Of a DNA stretch of 64,000 bases, positions 48,791 through 57,849 are shown in pieces. The DNA is from an uncultured SAR86 cluster bacterium (GTDB lineage Bacteria; Pseudomonadota; Gammaproteobacteria; Magnimaribacterales; D2472), in assembly GCA_902582355.1 (NCBI GenBank), contig CACHRR010000002.1, positions 1 to 64,000 of the forward strand. Reading direction: 5' to 3'. The position numbers and the translations under genes are program-made. Numbering within the stretch: position 1 is the first letter of the stretch; every line of letters starts with the position of its first letter. Below the pieces are notes generated by a model that had not been told where the DNA came from, did not search any database, and saw only the letters and a list, made by a program, of their open reading frames with translations.

Positions 48791-50095
48791 CTACTCAGCA
48801 AAATCTTTACCTTTAGCTGCCTCTACTTCTCGTTTGTTAGGATTAACAGACTCCCTAAATGGTACTTCTACAACTTCACCCTCTACAGGCTCACCAGGAT
48901 TTACAGAGTATTCATCAGGTAATTTGACAAATAATTTTGTTCCAACTTCTGACGAGGACCATGGAACCCATGCTAGCGCGATATTTGTTCCAAGTTCTGG
49001 CGACCACCAAGGAGAAGTAACATATCCCATATCCTCACCATCGGTATCAGTAACTAACCAAAAGTCAGATGCATAATCTGTAATTTCTTTTCCCCCAAGT
49101 GTAATGCCTACCATTTTCATCTTAAATGGCTCTTTACCGTCGTCAATAATGGATCTTTGTCTTTCAAGCTCTTTTTTACCAATATAATCTGCCTCTTTGT
49201 TTCTTGGCACTTGATAACTCAAATTAACTTGAAATGGAGAACTCTCATGATCCAAATCTTGACCCCAAGATAAAATACCTGCAGCAATTCTTCTATGGTG
49301 AGCAGGCGCAATAACCATAAGACCAAATTCCTCTCCATCTTCAAGAACTTGATTCCAAACTTTTTCTGCATTTTCATGGGTATCACGAACATATATTTCA
49401 TAGCCTTTTTCACCGGTAAATCCAGTCTGACTTATAACGCAATCTGCACCATTAATATTTGTTTCCATAAGACCATAATATGGGACATTTCTTAATTCTT
49501 CTCCTGCCATCTTTGCCATGAGGTCTTCAGAAAGTGGTCCTTGTATTTGAAGAGGACAAACGTCAATTTCATCAATTTCAACGTCAAATTTTTTTGTCAC
49601 ATTCACGCCTTGTAACCAAAATAAAAGATCGCTATCAGATATTGAAAACCAAAATTCATCTTCTGACAGTCTTAATAAAACTGGATCATTTAATATGCCG
49701 CCCTTTTCATTGCATAAAATTGCATACTTGCCATGCATTGGTTCAATCTTAGTTGCATCACGAGTTATAACAAAGTTTGTAAAATCTTCTGCATCAGGAC
49801 CTTTTACTCTTATTTGTCTTTCTACAGCAACATTCCACATTGTTACTCTATTTACAAGTGCTTCATATTCAACCATAGCTCCACCATCTTCAGGTTTTAC
49901 ATAACCCCTAGGATGATAAATTCTGTTGTAGACAGTAGCTCTCCAACAACCAGCTTCATGTGACAGATGCCAGAATGGAGATTTTCTTACTCTGGTTGAA
50001 ATTAATAATTCTGTTGGTGTTCTTCCACTTTGCCGTAAATTAATTGGAACTACACGATCACTTTGGTCAACATTTGGATGATTTGGATTTGTCAT
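48791..50095 (-). CDS. GcvT-family protein (DmdA/aminomethyltransferase-like, folate-dependent)
   Basis: 434 residues with the GcvT fold: N-terminal TPTELLISTRVRKSPFWHLSHE, then EYEALVNRVTMWNVAVERQIRVKGPDAEDF (family VxWDVSxxRQVxIxGPDA), DPVLLRLSEDEFWFSISDSDLLFWLQG, LQIQGPLSEDLM and SQTGFTGEKGYEIYV, plus a C-terminal barrel. It resembles DMSP demethylase and THF-dependent O-demethylases. Whether it demethylates DMSP, an aromatic ether or an amine is undecided. It has its own terminator and probably its own promoter in 50096-50302. Confidence 0.8.
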   Translation of the reverse strand: MTNPNHPNVDQSDRVVPINLRQSGRTPTELLISTRVRKSPFWHLSHEAGCWRATVYNRIYHPRGYVKPEDGGAMVEYEALVNRVTMWNVAVERQIRVKGPDAEDFTNFVITRDATKIEPMHGKYAILCNEKGGILNDPVLLRLSEDEFWFSISDSDLLFWLQGVNVTKKFDVEIDEIDVCPLQIQGPLSEDLMAKMAGEELRNVPYYGLMETNINGADCVISQTGFTGEKGYEIYVRDTHENAEKVWNQVLEDGEEFGLMVIAPAHHRRIAAGILSWGQDLDHESSPFQVNLSYQVPRNKEADYIGKKELERQRSIIDDGKEPFKMKMVGITLGGKEITDYASDFWLVTDTDGEDMGYVTSPWWSPELGTNIALAWVPWSSSEVGTKLFVKLPDEYSVNPGEPVEGEVVEVPFRESVNPNKREVEAAKGKDFAE

Positions 50096-50182
50096 TCTAC
50101 CTCCCCGAAAACTATGACATTATGTTTGATTAAACGACATTTTTATATATTTGTAAATCAAAATTTTGATATGATGACACCA

Positions 50183-50300
50183 TAAAAATCTTATTGATTA
50201 TTCTCTTGTTTTTTTAGTTTTTTTTGCAAATTCTAATGAAAGGATTATTGGAAGTGAAAAATTTTTGTTCAAATCAAATGCAGGAAAATCTATAAGATAG
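50183..50300 (+). pseudogene. Possible decayed exported-peptide gene in the 50096-50302 gap
   Basis: This gap holds no intact gene. On the + strand the frame from ATA 50183 reads KILLIILLFF, then meets TAG after a run of seven T (50210-50216). Dropping one T would continue SFFANSNERIIGSEKFLFKS and then NAGKSIR-stop. That would be a signal peptide plus ~20 residues. An absent ATG and a frameshift make this a weak remnant at best. The gap should also contain the minus-strand promoter for the GcvT-like gene. Confidence 0.2.
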
Positions 50301-50302
50301 AC

Positions 50303-52039
50303 TTATTGTTTGATGAAAGGTTTTGTTTTCCTTATTATGACAATAATTAATACTAGAACAATTACTAATCCGATAGATATCCACCAAATATACTCTATAA
50401 GCAATCTTTTTAAAGTATTTATAGACATTTCTTTTGCCCAAGAATAATCAATTGGCAATTCAATTACCCCATTTAATTCAACATAATTTTTGTAGTCTGA
50501 TATTAATTCGTTTAGTTTGTCTGGCATATCCTCTGAGAGATTATTCGTTTCACCAGGATCAATAGTCAAATTATATAACTCCCATGCATTTGATCCATGT
50601 GGAGGTCTATTACGAACTATTTTATAATCTCCTTTAAAGAGCGCAGAATTTCCTGTAACCTCCAAGCCAACAGCATCTGTATCAAGATAGTTTTTTTCTT
50701 TAGAGCCTTGTAAAGATTTCTTCAGTGATTTTCCTATGATGTTTTCTCGAACCGAGCCATAAACAACATCACTTAATGTGGCTGCAATATCTGTAACAAA
50801 CGAAAAATTATCATTTTTTCCACTTTCAAAATTCGGTCCTTTAATTATTAATGGTACTCTTAACCCTCCTTCTGACATATGAAATTTAAACAGATGACTT
50901 GGACTTGCCATTGCTTGTGCAAATTCAGTTCCAATATAAACATAACTATTTTCATCTCCCAAATTTTCATAGTCACGGTCATAAATAGAGGTCTCAAACC
51001 ATGCCCGCCATGCTTCATGATCACTAGGATTATTGCCTTCAGGTCCATTATCAGCAGTTACAATGAATATTGTATTTTCATATTGACCTGTATCTTTTAA
51101 GTAAGTTACAAATCTTCCAATGTGGAAATCCATTGCATCAAGCATGCCAGCAAAAACTGCCATACTTTTAATTAACATTTTCTTATCAGCTTCATTTACA
51201 GATGACCAGCTTTCTAGTGATGATAGTGAATCTACAATTTCTTTATTAGGTGGGAATATACCTTTCTCAATAGATTTATTTTTTCTTTGCTCTCTCAGAA
51301 CATCCCAACCTCCTTTGTAAGTGTCCATATATTTATCAATAAAGACTTGAGGGACTTGGAGAGGAATGTGCTGCGCTTGAAATGAAAGATATGAAAAAAA
51401 AGGAGCTTCTGAACCTTTATCTTCCTCAAGGAAATCAATCATCTGATCAACAAAAAACTTACTTGAATAAAACTCTGTAGGTAGATTAGTTTTTACTCCA
51501 TTTTTGAACCAAGGTGATTCTTTATAATATGGCAAATAAGAATGATGATTAAAATTATTACCTCCTGTGGCATCTAAAATAAATGTTTTATCGAAGCCTC
51601 GGTTAAAAGGTAAAGCAGCTTTTTCTTCCCCACCAAAAGCAAGATGCCACTTACCAGTCATATACGATCTATATCCTGCAGGTTTTAGAATTTCAGCTAA
51701 TGTAAATGCATCGCTTCTCAAATATCCTTCATATCCAGATACTTTATGATATTTCCACGGTAAAACTTCTGGGATCATTGGTATGCCAGTATTATGATTA
51801 TCCATACCAGTAAGCAGCATTGCTCTCGATGGTGCACATTCTGGGGTAGTATGATAATTTGTAAAAATCATGCCTTCATTAGCTAAAGCATCTATATTTG
51901 GAGTACTTATTTCTCCACCAAAAGATTGGAGATCTGTTAATCCCAAATCATCAATAAGAATGAGAACTATGTTTGGTTTTTTTTCCTCGCCTACTAATGA
52001 CAAACAAAAAATTAATAACAAAATTGAAAATCTTTTCAT
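50303..52039 (-). CDS. Periplasmic/membrane-anchored sulfatase
   Basis: Type I sulfatase of 578 residues. A signal peptide (FSILLLIFCLSLVGE) is followed by PNIVLILIDDLGLTDLQSFGG (metal Asp pair), the active-site motif CAPSRAMLLTG whose Cys must be converted to formylglycine, GYRSYMTGKWHLA and FIVTADNGPEGN. A C-terminal hydrophobic helix (YIWWISIGLVIVLVLIIVII) with a basic tail suggests anchoring in the inner membrane. It probably removes sulfate esters from algal or other organic matter. It is 18 nt after the flavin reductase gene. Confidence 0.9.
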   Translation of the reverse strand: MKRFSILLLIFCLSLVGEEKKPNIVLILIDDLGLTDLQSFGGEISTPNIDALANEGMIFTNYHTTPECAPSRAMLLTGMDNHNTGIPMIPEVLPWKYHKVSGYEGYLRSDAFTLAEILKPAGYRSYMTGKWHLAFGGEEKAALPFNRGFDKTFILDATGGNNFNHHSYLPYYKESPWFKNGVKTNLPTEFYSSKFFVDQMIDFLEEDKGSEAPFFSYLSFQAQHIPLQVPQVFIDKYMDTYKGGWDVLREQRKNKSIEKGIFPPNKEIVDSLSSLESWSSVNEADKKMLIKSMAVFAGMLDAMDFHIGRFVTYLKDTGQYENTIFIVTADNGPEGNNPSDHEAWRAWFETSIYDRDYENLGDENSYVYIGTEFAQAMASPSHLFKFHMSEGGLRVPLIIKGPNFESGKNDNFSFVTDIAATLSDVVYGSVRENIIGKSLKKSLQGSKEKNYLDTDAVGLEVTGNSALFKGDYKIVRNRPPHGSNAWELYNLTIDPGETNNLSEDMPDKLNELISDYKNYVELNGVIELPIDYSWAKEMSINTLKRLLIEYIWWISIGLVIVLVLIIVIIRKTKPFIKQ

Positions 52040-52057
52040 TTAAATCTCATAATAATT

Positions 52058-53359
52058 TTAATTTTCTAAATAATCTTTTACGGCCTGTTTATCTGCTTTA
52101 GCATCAGCCATTAATGCATTAAGAATTTTTTGTTTGAGATCTGGCATTTTCCCATCAGCCATTCTTTTTATTTGTTGATAAAACCATGACATTGATCCAA
52201 AAGCATTTATAGCCTTTATTATCAAAAATGGGCTTGAGGGAGATAAAATCCATGGACCTAAAGATAAAGTTTTTTCATATTTGGGCAATGTTTCTAATTG
52301 GCCATTTAACATTTTCTTAATACATAATGGATCAGCACATAATGGCCTTCCAATACCAATCATCTGGCAAACTCGACTTTCAAGGGCATTTTCAATTCCT
52401 TGCTTAGTCCTAAATCCTCCTGTTACCATTAGTGGCAAAGAGACAGCCTTACGAATATTTTTGGCATACTCAAGAAAATATGCTTCTCTTGCAATTGTGC
52501 TTTCTTTTCTAATTTCACTTCTTGTAGGATTAATACTGACGTTGTCAACGCCAATTAATCTAGGTTGTTCATATGTTCCGCCTGATATTTCAATCAGATC
52601 AATGCCAGCGTCCTCTAATTTACTGGCAACTTGAATACATTCTTCTGCACTGAATCCACCCTTTTGAAAATCAGCAGAATTTAATTTAATTGAAATTGGG
52701 AAATCAAAGCCAACTTGTTCTCTACATTTTTTAATTATCTCCAAGTGAATTCTTGACCTATTTTTTATATTTCCACCCCAAGCATCACTTCGAGTATTTA
52801 TATCAGGAGATAAGAACTCTGATAAAAGGTAGCCATGTGCAGAGTGAATTTGAACACCAGTAAAGCCAGTATCTCTAGCGACTTTTACTGTAAAAGCAAA
52901 TCTATCAATTACATCTAAAATATCTTCCTCTGTCATAGGCAATGGAGTTCCGTAATTTCTTCCTGGAATTTTTAATCTCACATTTGATGGTGCTAATGGA
53001 GATGAATTAACCTCGCCAGGAGTTTGTCTTCCAGCATGAGATATTTGCATCCATAATTGTGTATTATTTTTAGTTCCTGCTCTAGACCAGGCTTTTAAAG
53101 ATTCGTATTGCTCTTTATAGTTGTTTTCATCAATAACTACATTTGCTGGGCCCTCAACATGCCTCCTATCAACTTGAACGTTTCCAGTTAGCAACAAACC
53201 AACATCTCCCTCAGCCCAAGTTTTATATAAATTAATATGGCCTTGATTGGTTAAATTATTACCTTTTGCAATCCTTTCTGTCATAGCGGCTTTACAAATG
53301 CGATTTTTTATAATTTGGCCAGATGGCAAAATAAATGATTCGCCCATTAGGTATGGCAT
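52058..53359 (-). CDS. NADH:flavin oxidoreductase, Old Yellow Enzyme family
   Basis: 433 residues, TIM barrel: NRICKAAMTERIAKGNNLT, then WMQISHAGRQTPGE, and GVQIHSAHGYLLSEFLSPDINTRSDAWGGNIKNR with substrate-binding His and FMN contacts; the C-terminus has the FMN-phosphate stretch MVTGGFRTK and IGIGRPLCADP. It lacks the fused Fe-S/FAD domains of dienoyl-CoA reductase. It reduces activated C=C bonds of an unknown substrate. It probably shares a transcript with the sulfatase gene. It is divergent from the DUF411 gene. Confidence 0.86.
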   Translation of the reverse strand: MPYLMGESFILPSGQIIKNRICKAAMTERIAKGNNLTNQGHINLYKTWAEGDVGLLLTGNVQVDRRHVEGPANVVIDENNYKEQYESLKAWSRAGTKNNTQLWMQISHAGRQTPGEVNSSPLAPSNVRLKIPGRNYGTPLPMTEEDILDVIDRFAFTVKVARDTGFTGVQIHSAHGYLLSEFLSPDINTRSDAWGGNIKNRSRIHLEIIKKCREQVGFDFPISIKLNSADFQKGGFSAEECIQVASKLEDAGIDLIEISGGTYEQPRLIGVDNVSINPTRSEIRKESTIAREAYFLEYAKNIRKAVSLPLMVTGGFRTKQGIENALESRVCQMIGIGRPLCADPLCIKKMLNGQLETLPKYEKTLSLGPWILSPSSPFLIIKAINAFGSMSWFYQQIKRMADGKMPDLKQKILNALMADAKADKQAVKDYLEN

Positions 53360-53410
53360 ATGAATACTCTCCTGCTTTAGTGTTTATAACAAATATAATA
53401 AAATATAAAT

Positions 53411-53884
53411 ATGAATATAAAAATACTTAGTGTCTTAATTTTTATGCTGTCTTTATACATAGAGTCTTCACAATCAGAAACTCAATTTGTTAAAAATGAT
53501 GAGCTGTTTAAAGTATATAAAACATCAACATGTGGATGTTGCAAGGAATGGATAAATCATGCGGTAAAAAATGGGTTTAACATTACTTCAAAAGATTATC
53601 AAAACTTAGACGAAGTAAAACAAAAATATGGAATTCAGCCTCAGTATAGATCATGTCATACAACAGTATCTTCAAATGGCTTTATTTTTGAAGGACATAT
53701 CCCAAGCAAATATATAGATCAATTTCTTTCTGAAAGTCACCCTGATGCAGTCGGTTTATCTGTACCAGGAATGCCATTAGGTTCACCAGGAATGGAAGTC
53801 GGAAATCGTTTTACACCATACAACGTTCTAATTCTTTTTAAAGATGGGTCTAGTAAAGTTTACGCTGAAGTAAATACAAAATAA
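53411..53884 (+). CDS. Secreted DUF411 metal-binding protein
   Basis: A signal peptide (ILSVLIFMLSLYIESSQS) precedes a DUF411 domain: VYKTSTCGCCKEWINHAVKNG with the CGCC metal site, YGIQPQYRSCHTTVSSNGFIFEGHIP and GLSVPGMPLGSPGMEVG. 157 residues. DUF411 proteins are often found with copper-resistance genes. The tail lacks an obvious anchor. It lies 78 nt before the CobW-family gene, and the two may share metal homeostasis. Confidence 0.88.
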   Translation: MNIKILSVLIFMLSLYIESSQSETQFVKNDELFKVYKTSTCGCCKEWINHAVKNGFNITSKDYQNLDEVKQKYGIQPQYRSCHTTVSSNGFIFEGHIPSKYIDQFLSESHPDAVGLSVPGMPLGSPGMEVGNRFTPYNVLILFKDGSSKVYAEVNTK

Positions 53885-53915
53885 TTTATACATCAACAAA
53901 TTTCGTTATCAGGTA

Positions 53916-53944
53916 TTGACAGGTCTGCTATTATTTAAATAACA
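53916..53944 (+). promoter_or_regulatory. Possible promoter of the CobW-family gene
   Basis: A perfect -35 TTGACA (53916-53921) is followed at 17 nt by a weak -10 ATAACA (53939-53944), 18 nt before the ATG. The -35 is strong, the -10 weak, as expected for a regulated promoter. No confident Zur site is seen. Confidence 0.35.
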
Positions 53945-53961
53945 CTATTTGGGATTTAAAC

Positions 53962-55173
53962 ATGAATAATTATGCTAACAGGTTACCTGTTACTGTGCTA
54001 TCTGGATTTTTAGGAGCAGGTAAAACTACAGTTCTTAGTCATATACTTAACAATCGTGAAGATAAGAAAGTCGCTGTGATTGTCAATGACATGAGTGAAA
54101 TAAATATTGATGCATCACTAGTAGAAAATGAAGTTACTTTAAATCGCAGCGAAGAGAAACTCGTTGAAATGAGTAATGGATGCATATGTTGCACTCTTAG
54201 AGAAGATTTGTTGATTGAAATAAACAAACTAGCAGAAGAAAAGAAATTTGATTATCTTGTTATTGAGTCAACTGGAATATCAGAACCTTTGCCTGTTGCT
54301 GAAACTTTTACTTTTGAAGATGAAAAAGGCATTTCACTTTCAAATGCAGCAAATCTTGACACAATGGTAACCGTTGTAGATGCAGTAAATTTTGTAAAAG
54401 ATTATGAAGAAGCAAAATATTTGCAAGAATCAGGTGAATCATTAGGCGAGGATGACGATCGAAGTGTGGCTGATTTGTTAGTGGATCAAATTGAATTTGC
54501 TGATGTAATTTTAGTGAGTAAAACTGATTTAGTAGATAAAAAACATATTGATAAGCTTGAAGCTATTCTTAAAACATTAAATACTCAAGCGGAAATTATT
54601 CCCATATCAGGTGGAAAAGTTGAAATTGATAAAGTATTGAATACTGGTCTATTTGACTTTGATAAAGCTAAGGAGGCTCCAGGATGGCTGAAAGAAATGA
54701 GGGGCGATCATATTCCCGAAACTGAAGAATATGGAATTGCTAGTTTTAGCTATACAGCAAGAAGACCTTTCCTACCTGAGAAGTTTTATAATTTTCTTCA
54801 CAGCACAGAGCAATATGGAAAATTAATAAGATCAAAAGGTTTTTTCTGGCTAGGTTCTCGTCTTGAATATGCTGGACAGTGGAGTCAGGCTGGTGGTATT
54901 GCAAGATATGGATATGCTGGACTATTTTGGAGATCTGTTCCAAAGAAAGATTGGCCTACTGACGAACAAGCCCTGGCTTCAATAAAAGAAAATTGGGTAG
55001 AACCCTTTGGGGATATGCGACAAGAACTTGTATTCATTGGCCAAAATCTTGATGAAACTTCAATGAAAAAAGATTTAGATGAATGTCTTGTATCTGAAGA
55101 TGATATGCTAAAAGGAGAAGACTTCTGGACTAATCTAAATGATCCATTTCCACCTTGGCAAGAAATTCAATAA
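53962..55173 (+). CDS. CobW/COG0523-family metallochaperone GTPase
   Basis: 403 residues: Walker A LSGFLGAGKTTVLSHIL, the zinc-binding GCICCTLRED (CxCC), the G-domain VIESTGISEPLPVAETF and VVDAVNFV, SKTDLVD, and a CobW C-terminal domain with SFSYTARRPFLPEKFY and AGQWSQAGGIARYGYAG. This long form resembles ZigA/YciC-type zinc chaperones made in zinc limitation. The metal target is not identifiable here. The stop codon touches the 3' end of the following tRNA. Confidence 0.88.
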   Translation: MNNYANRLPVTVLSGFLGAGKTTVLSHILNNREDKKVAVIVNDMSEINIDASLVENEVTLNRSEEKLVEMSNGCICCTLREDLLIEINKLAEEKKFDYLVIESTGISEPLPVAETFTFEDEKGISLSNAANLDTMVTVVDAVNFVKDYEEAKYLQESGESLGEDDDRSVADLLVDQIEFADVILVSKTDLVDKKHIDKLEAILKTLNTQAEIIPISGGKVEIDKVLNTGLFDFDKAKEAPGWLKEMRGDHIPETEEYGIASFSYTARRPFLPEKFYNFLHSTEQYGKLIRSKGFFWLGSRLEYAGQWSQAGGIARYGYAGLFWRSVPKKDWPTDEQALASIKENWVEPFGDMRQELVFIGQNLDETSMKKDLDECLVSEDDMLKGEDFWTNLNDPFPPWQEIQ

Positions 55174-55250
55174 TGGTGGGCCCGGGAGGACTCGAACCTC
55201 CGACCAATGGATTATGAGTCCACTGCTCTAACCAACTGAGCTACAGGCCC
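55174..55250 (-). tRNA. tRNA with CAT anticodon (Ile2 or elongator Met)
   Basis: Minus strand: acceptor GGGCCTG pairing with the 3' strand CGGGCCC, then A-CCA encoded; D-arm GCTCAGTTGGTTAGAGC; anticodon arm TGGACTCATAATCCA; T-arm GGAGGTTCGAGTCCTCC. 77 nt, not initiator type (first pair G-C). Acceptor pairs C4-G69 and C5-G68 are those reported as TilS determinants of tRNA-Ile2, which favours Ile2 (lysidine-modified), but elongator Met cannot be excluded. The 3' CCA abuts the stop codon of the convergent CobW gene. Confidence 0.93.
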
Positions 55251-55267
55251 TATGTTCACGCGAACAA

Positions 55268-55273
55268 AAGAGC
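55268..55273 (-). promoter_or_regulatory. -10 element of the CAT-anticodon tRNA
   Basis: A perfect TATAAT on the minus strand lies 18 nt upstream of the tRNA 5' end, a fitting distance for a short leader. The -35 (TTCCTT around 55290-55295) is poor. Confidence 0.45.
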
Positions 55274-55340
55274 GATAATTATATAAGAATTAATTTTTTA
55301 AGGAAGTCTTTAAATAAACCTGATAGGCTATTGTCTTATT

Positions 55341-55976
55341 ATGATTGATTTAAATGGCATAACTCCTTTCGCTGAAGGTGGTAACAGAATATGTTTTGTT
55401 CATCCTAATAATTCTGATAGATGTCTTAAGGTTATTCATAAAGGATTGCTCAAAAAGATAAAAAAAAATAAACCTTGGTATAAAAAATTTAGATCATTAG
55501 AAAGCTTTGATGATAACTCAAGAGAGAGAGATGGTTATAATCAAAAAGCACTAAAAAAAAATGATCCAGAAGTGTGGAAGCATTTAGCTATATGGTATGG
55601 AATGAAAGAAACTTCTATTGGTATGGCATCAGAGACTGAACTAATTAGAAATGGAGATGAGATTGCAGAGACACTTGAAAGTTATCTCTTAAAAAATGGG
55701 CTTACAATTGAAATTAAAAATGCAATTAAAGATTTCCAATCCTGGTTAAGAAAACATTTAGTTTTAACAAAAAATCTCCTTCCTCATAACCTAGTTTTAA
55801 AAAAAGAAGATAATAAAATTATTATAAAAATAATTGATGGTATTGGCTCTCATGCTTTTATTCCGCTGCCGGTCCTCTTCAAGTTCTTTGCAAAAAGATA
55901 TGTCGAGAAAAGGATTAAATTATTATGGAGTAGAATTAATTGGGATTTATCAGGTAGAAAAGGAAAGTGGAAATAA
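55341..55976 (+). CDS. YrbL-like protein
   Basis: 211 residues resembling the YrbL/PhoP-regulated family with a kinase-like core: TPFAEGGNRICFVHPNNSDRCLKVIHK (nucleotide-loop-like strand pair), GMASETELIRNGDEIAETLESYL, LPHNLVLKKEDNKIIIKIIDGIGSHAFIPL with NLV and DG in place of catalytic and metal motifs. A basic C-terminus follows. Function is not established in the family. It is convergent with rpoD, 3 nt apart. Confidence 0.72.
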   Translation: MIDLNGITPFAEGGNRICFVHPNNSDRCLKVIHKGLLKKIKKNKPWYKKFRSLESFDDNSRERDGYNQKALKKNDPEVWKHLAIWYGMKETSIGMASETELIRNGDEIAETLESYLLKNGLTIEIKNAIKDFQSWLRKHLVLTKNLLPHNLVLKKEDNKIIIKIIDGIGSHAFIPLPVLFKFFAKRYVEKRIKLLWSRINWDLSGRKGKWK

Positions 55977-55979
55977 ATT

Positions 55980-57794
55980 CTACTCGTCTAAAAAACTTTT
56001 CAAATGACTTGATCTACTAGGATGCCTTAATTTTCTTAACGCTTTTGCTTCTATTTGTCTTATCCTCTCTCTAGTAACATCGAATTGCTTACCAACTTCT
56101 TCAAGCGTATGGTCAGTATTCATACCTATTCCAAATCTCATTCTTAAAACTTTTGCTTCTCTAGCTGTGAGTGAAGCTAGAACATCATCAGTTGCAAAGT
56201 GCAAGCTTTCTTCTGTTGCATTTTCCAAAGGTGATTCAATCACAGTATCTTCAATAAAATCACCTAAGCTTGAATCTTCATCATCTCCAATTGGAGTTTC
56301 AGTTGAAATAGGCTCTTTAGCTATTTTAAGAACTTTCCTAACTTTATCTTCTGGCATATCGAGCTCTTTGCTTAATTCCTCAGGAGTAGGTTCTCTTCCC
56401 ATGTCTTGCATCATTTGACGTGAAACTCTATTGAGTTTATTGATTGTCTCAATCATATGCACTGGTATTCTAATAGTTCTAGCTTGGTCTGCAATAGATC
56501 TAGTGATGGCTTGTCTAATCCACCATGTAGCATAAGTTGAAAATTTATAACCCCTTCTATATTCAAACTTGTCAACCGCTTTCATCAACCCAATGTTACC
56601 TTCTTGAATTAAGTCAAGAAACTGAAGCCCCCTATTTGTGTATTTCTTAGCAATAGAAATAACTAGTCTTAAATTTGCTTCAACCATATCCTTTTTAGCT
56701 CGACGCATTTTAGTCTCGCCCATTGACATATTTCGATTGATTTCTTTTATGTCTTTGACAGTTAAGCCAATTTTATTTTCGAGCTCAATAATATCTTTTT
56801 GTGCGATTACGACATCTTGTTTTACTGCTTCTAAAAGATCTTTTTTGTATTTCTTCTCTTTCATTAAACTGTCTACCCACCTAACTTTATTTAGATTTTC
56901 CGGGTACATTTGTAAAAATTCTTTTCTAGGTATCCGAGCATTTTTAACAAGTTGTGTTTGAATGAATTTTTCTTTATCTCTTAAAACATTTAAGCCATGT
57001 CTTGCAATAGCAGTAATATCTTCAAACATTCTAGGACTAAATTTTAAAAATTGGAAAATTTGTCCTAGCTTTTTAAATTCGGCATTGGCCTCTTTAGAAT
57101 ACCTTCCTTTCTTTTCAATAACCTTAGTAGTTTTGTTAAATTGACGTTTAAGATTTGTCATCCTTCTTTGAACTTCCTTCATATCAGGTCCTGATGACGT
57201 TTCTTCGTCAGACGACTCTGCAGCTTCAGCTTCTTCTTTTGCTCTTTGACTTCCTGGTCCTGCAGATGGCACTACTTCCATTTCTTCTAAAAAGCCCGTT
57301 AAAAAATCACTGATCTTCTTCTCGCCATCTTTTACTAACTGAAAATAATGCAAAACATAATCAACTGTTTTTGGGTACATTACACTTGCATCAAGGAGAT
57401 CTCTCATTCCCTCTTCAATTCTTTTTGCAATTTCTATTTCACCTTCTCGTGTTAAGAGATCAACTGTGCCCATTTCTCTCATATACATTCTTACAGGATC
57501 AGTTGTTCTTCCAGTTTCACTCTCTACTGCTGCCAATGCTTCAGCAGCTTGCTCAAGGGCTATGTCATCTGAATTTTCAGACTCAGCCAACATTAATGTA
57601 TCTGCATCTGGAGCTGTTTCATGGACCTGAAGACCTAAATCATTAATCATTCCAATAATTTCATCAACTTGATCCGGATCAGAAATATCATCAGGCAAAT
57701 GATCATTAACATCAGAATAGGTTAGGTAACCTTGCTCTCGACCTTTTTCAATAAGCTCTGCTATTCTTGAGCCCTTTTGATTTAATTTATCCAC
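55980..57794 (-). CDS. rpoD: RNA polymerase primary sigma factor (sigma-70)
   Basis: 604 residues (E. coli 613). Region 1.1 at the N-terminus ([24 protein letters not shown]), region 1.2 [29 protein letters not shown], a non-conserved acidic insert, region 2 [20 protein letters not shown] followed by [19 protein letters not shown], region 3, and region 4 ending [19 protein letters not shown]. It is the last gene of the rsmE-gshB-tonB-ruvX-dnaG-rpoD run; dnaG-rpoD adjacency is the classical macromolecular synthesis arrangement, although rpsU is missing. Confidence 0.98.
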   Translation of the reverse strand: MDKLNQKGSRIAELIEKGREQGYLTYSDVNDHLPDDISDPDQVDEIIGMINDLGLQVHETAPDADTLMLAESENSDDIALEQAAEALAAVESETGRTTDPVRMYMREMGTVDLLTREGEIEIAKRIEEGMRDLLDASVMYPKTVDYVLHYFQLVKDGEKKISDFLTGFLEEMEVVPSAGPGSQRAKEEAEAAESSDEETSSGPDMKEVQRRMTNLKRQFNKTTKVIEKKGRYSKEANAEFKKLGQIFQFLKFSPRMFEDITAIARHGLNVLRDKEKFIQTQLVKNARIPRKEFLQMYPENLNKVRWVDSLMKEKKYKKDLLEAVKQDVVIAQKDIIELENKIGLTVKDIKEINRNMSMGETKMRRAKKDMVEANLRLVISIAKKYTNRGLQFLDLIQEGNIGLMKAVDKFEYRRGYKFSTYATWWIRQAITRSIADQARTIRIPVHMIETINKLNRVSRQMMQDMGREPTPEELSKELDMPEDKVRKVLKIAKEPISTETPIGDDEDSSLGDFIEDTVIESPLENATEESLHFATDDVLASLTAREAKVLRMRFGIGMNTDHTLEEVGKQFDVTRERIRQIEAKALRKLRHPSRSSHLKSFLDE

Positions 57795-57849
57795 AAATTC
57801 AACCTCTTATGTATCACCTTTATGTAATGATTAATTATAAAAAATCAAT

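Noticed and set aside
48834..49963. Several + strand frames opposite the GcvT-like gene
   Set aside because: Mutually overlapping shadow frames; the minus-strand protein has continuous family motifs.
53885..53961. Zur box upstream of the CobW-family gene
   Set aside because: The A+T-rich TTAAATAACA stretch does not make a convincing palindrome matching the Zur consensus.
57371..57646. A 91-codon frame opposite rpoD
   Set aside because: Leu/Phe/Gln-rich shadow of the acidic region of sigma-70; no ribosome site.
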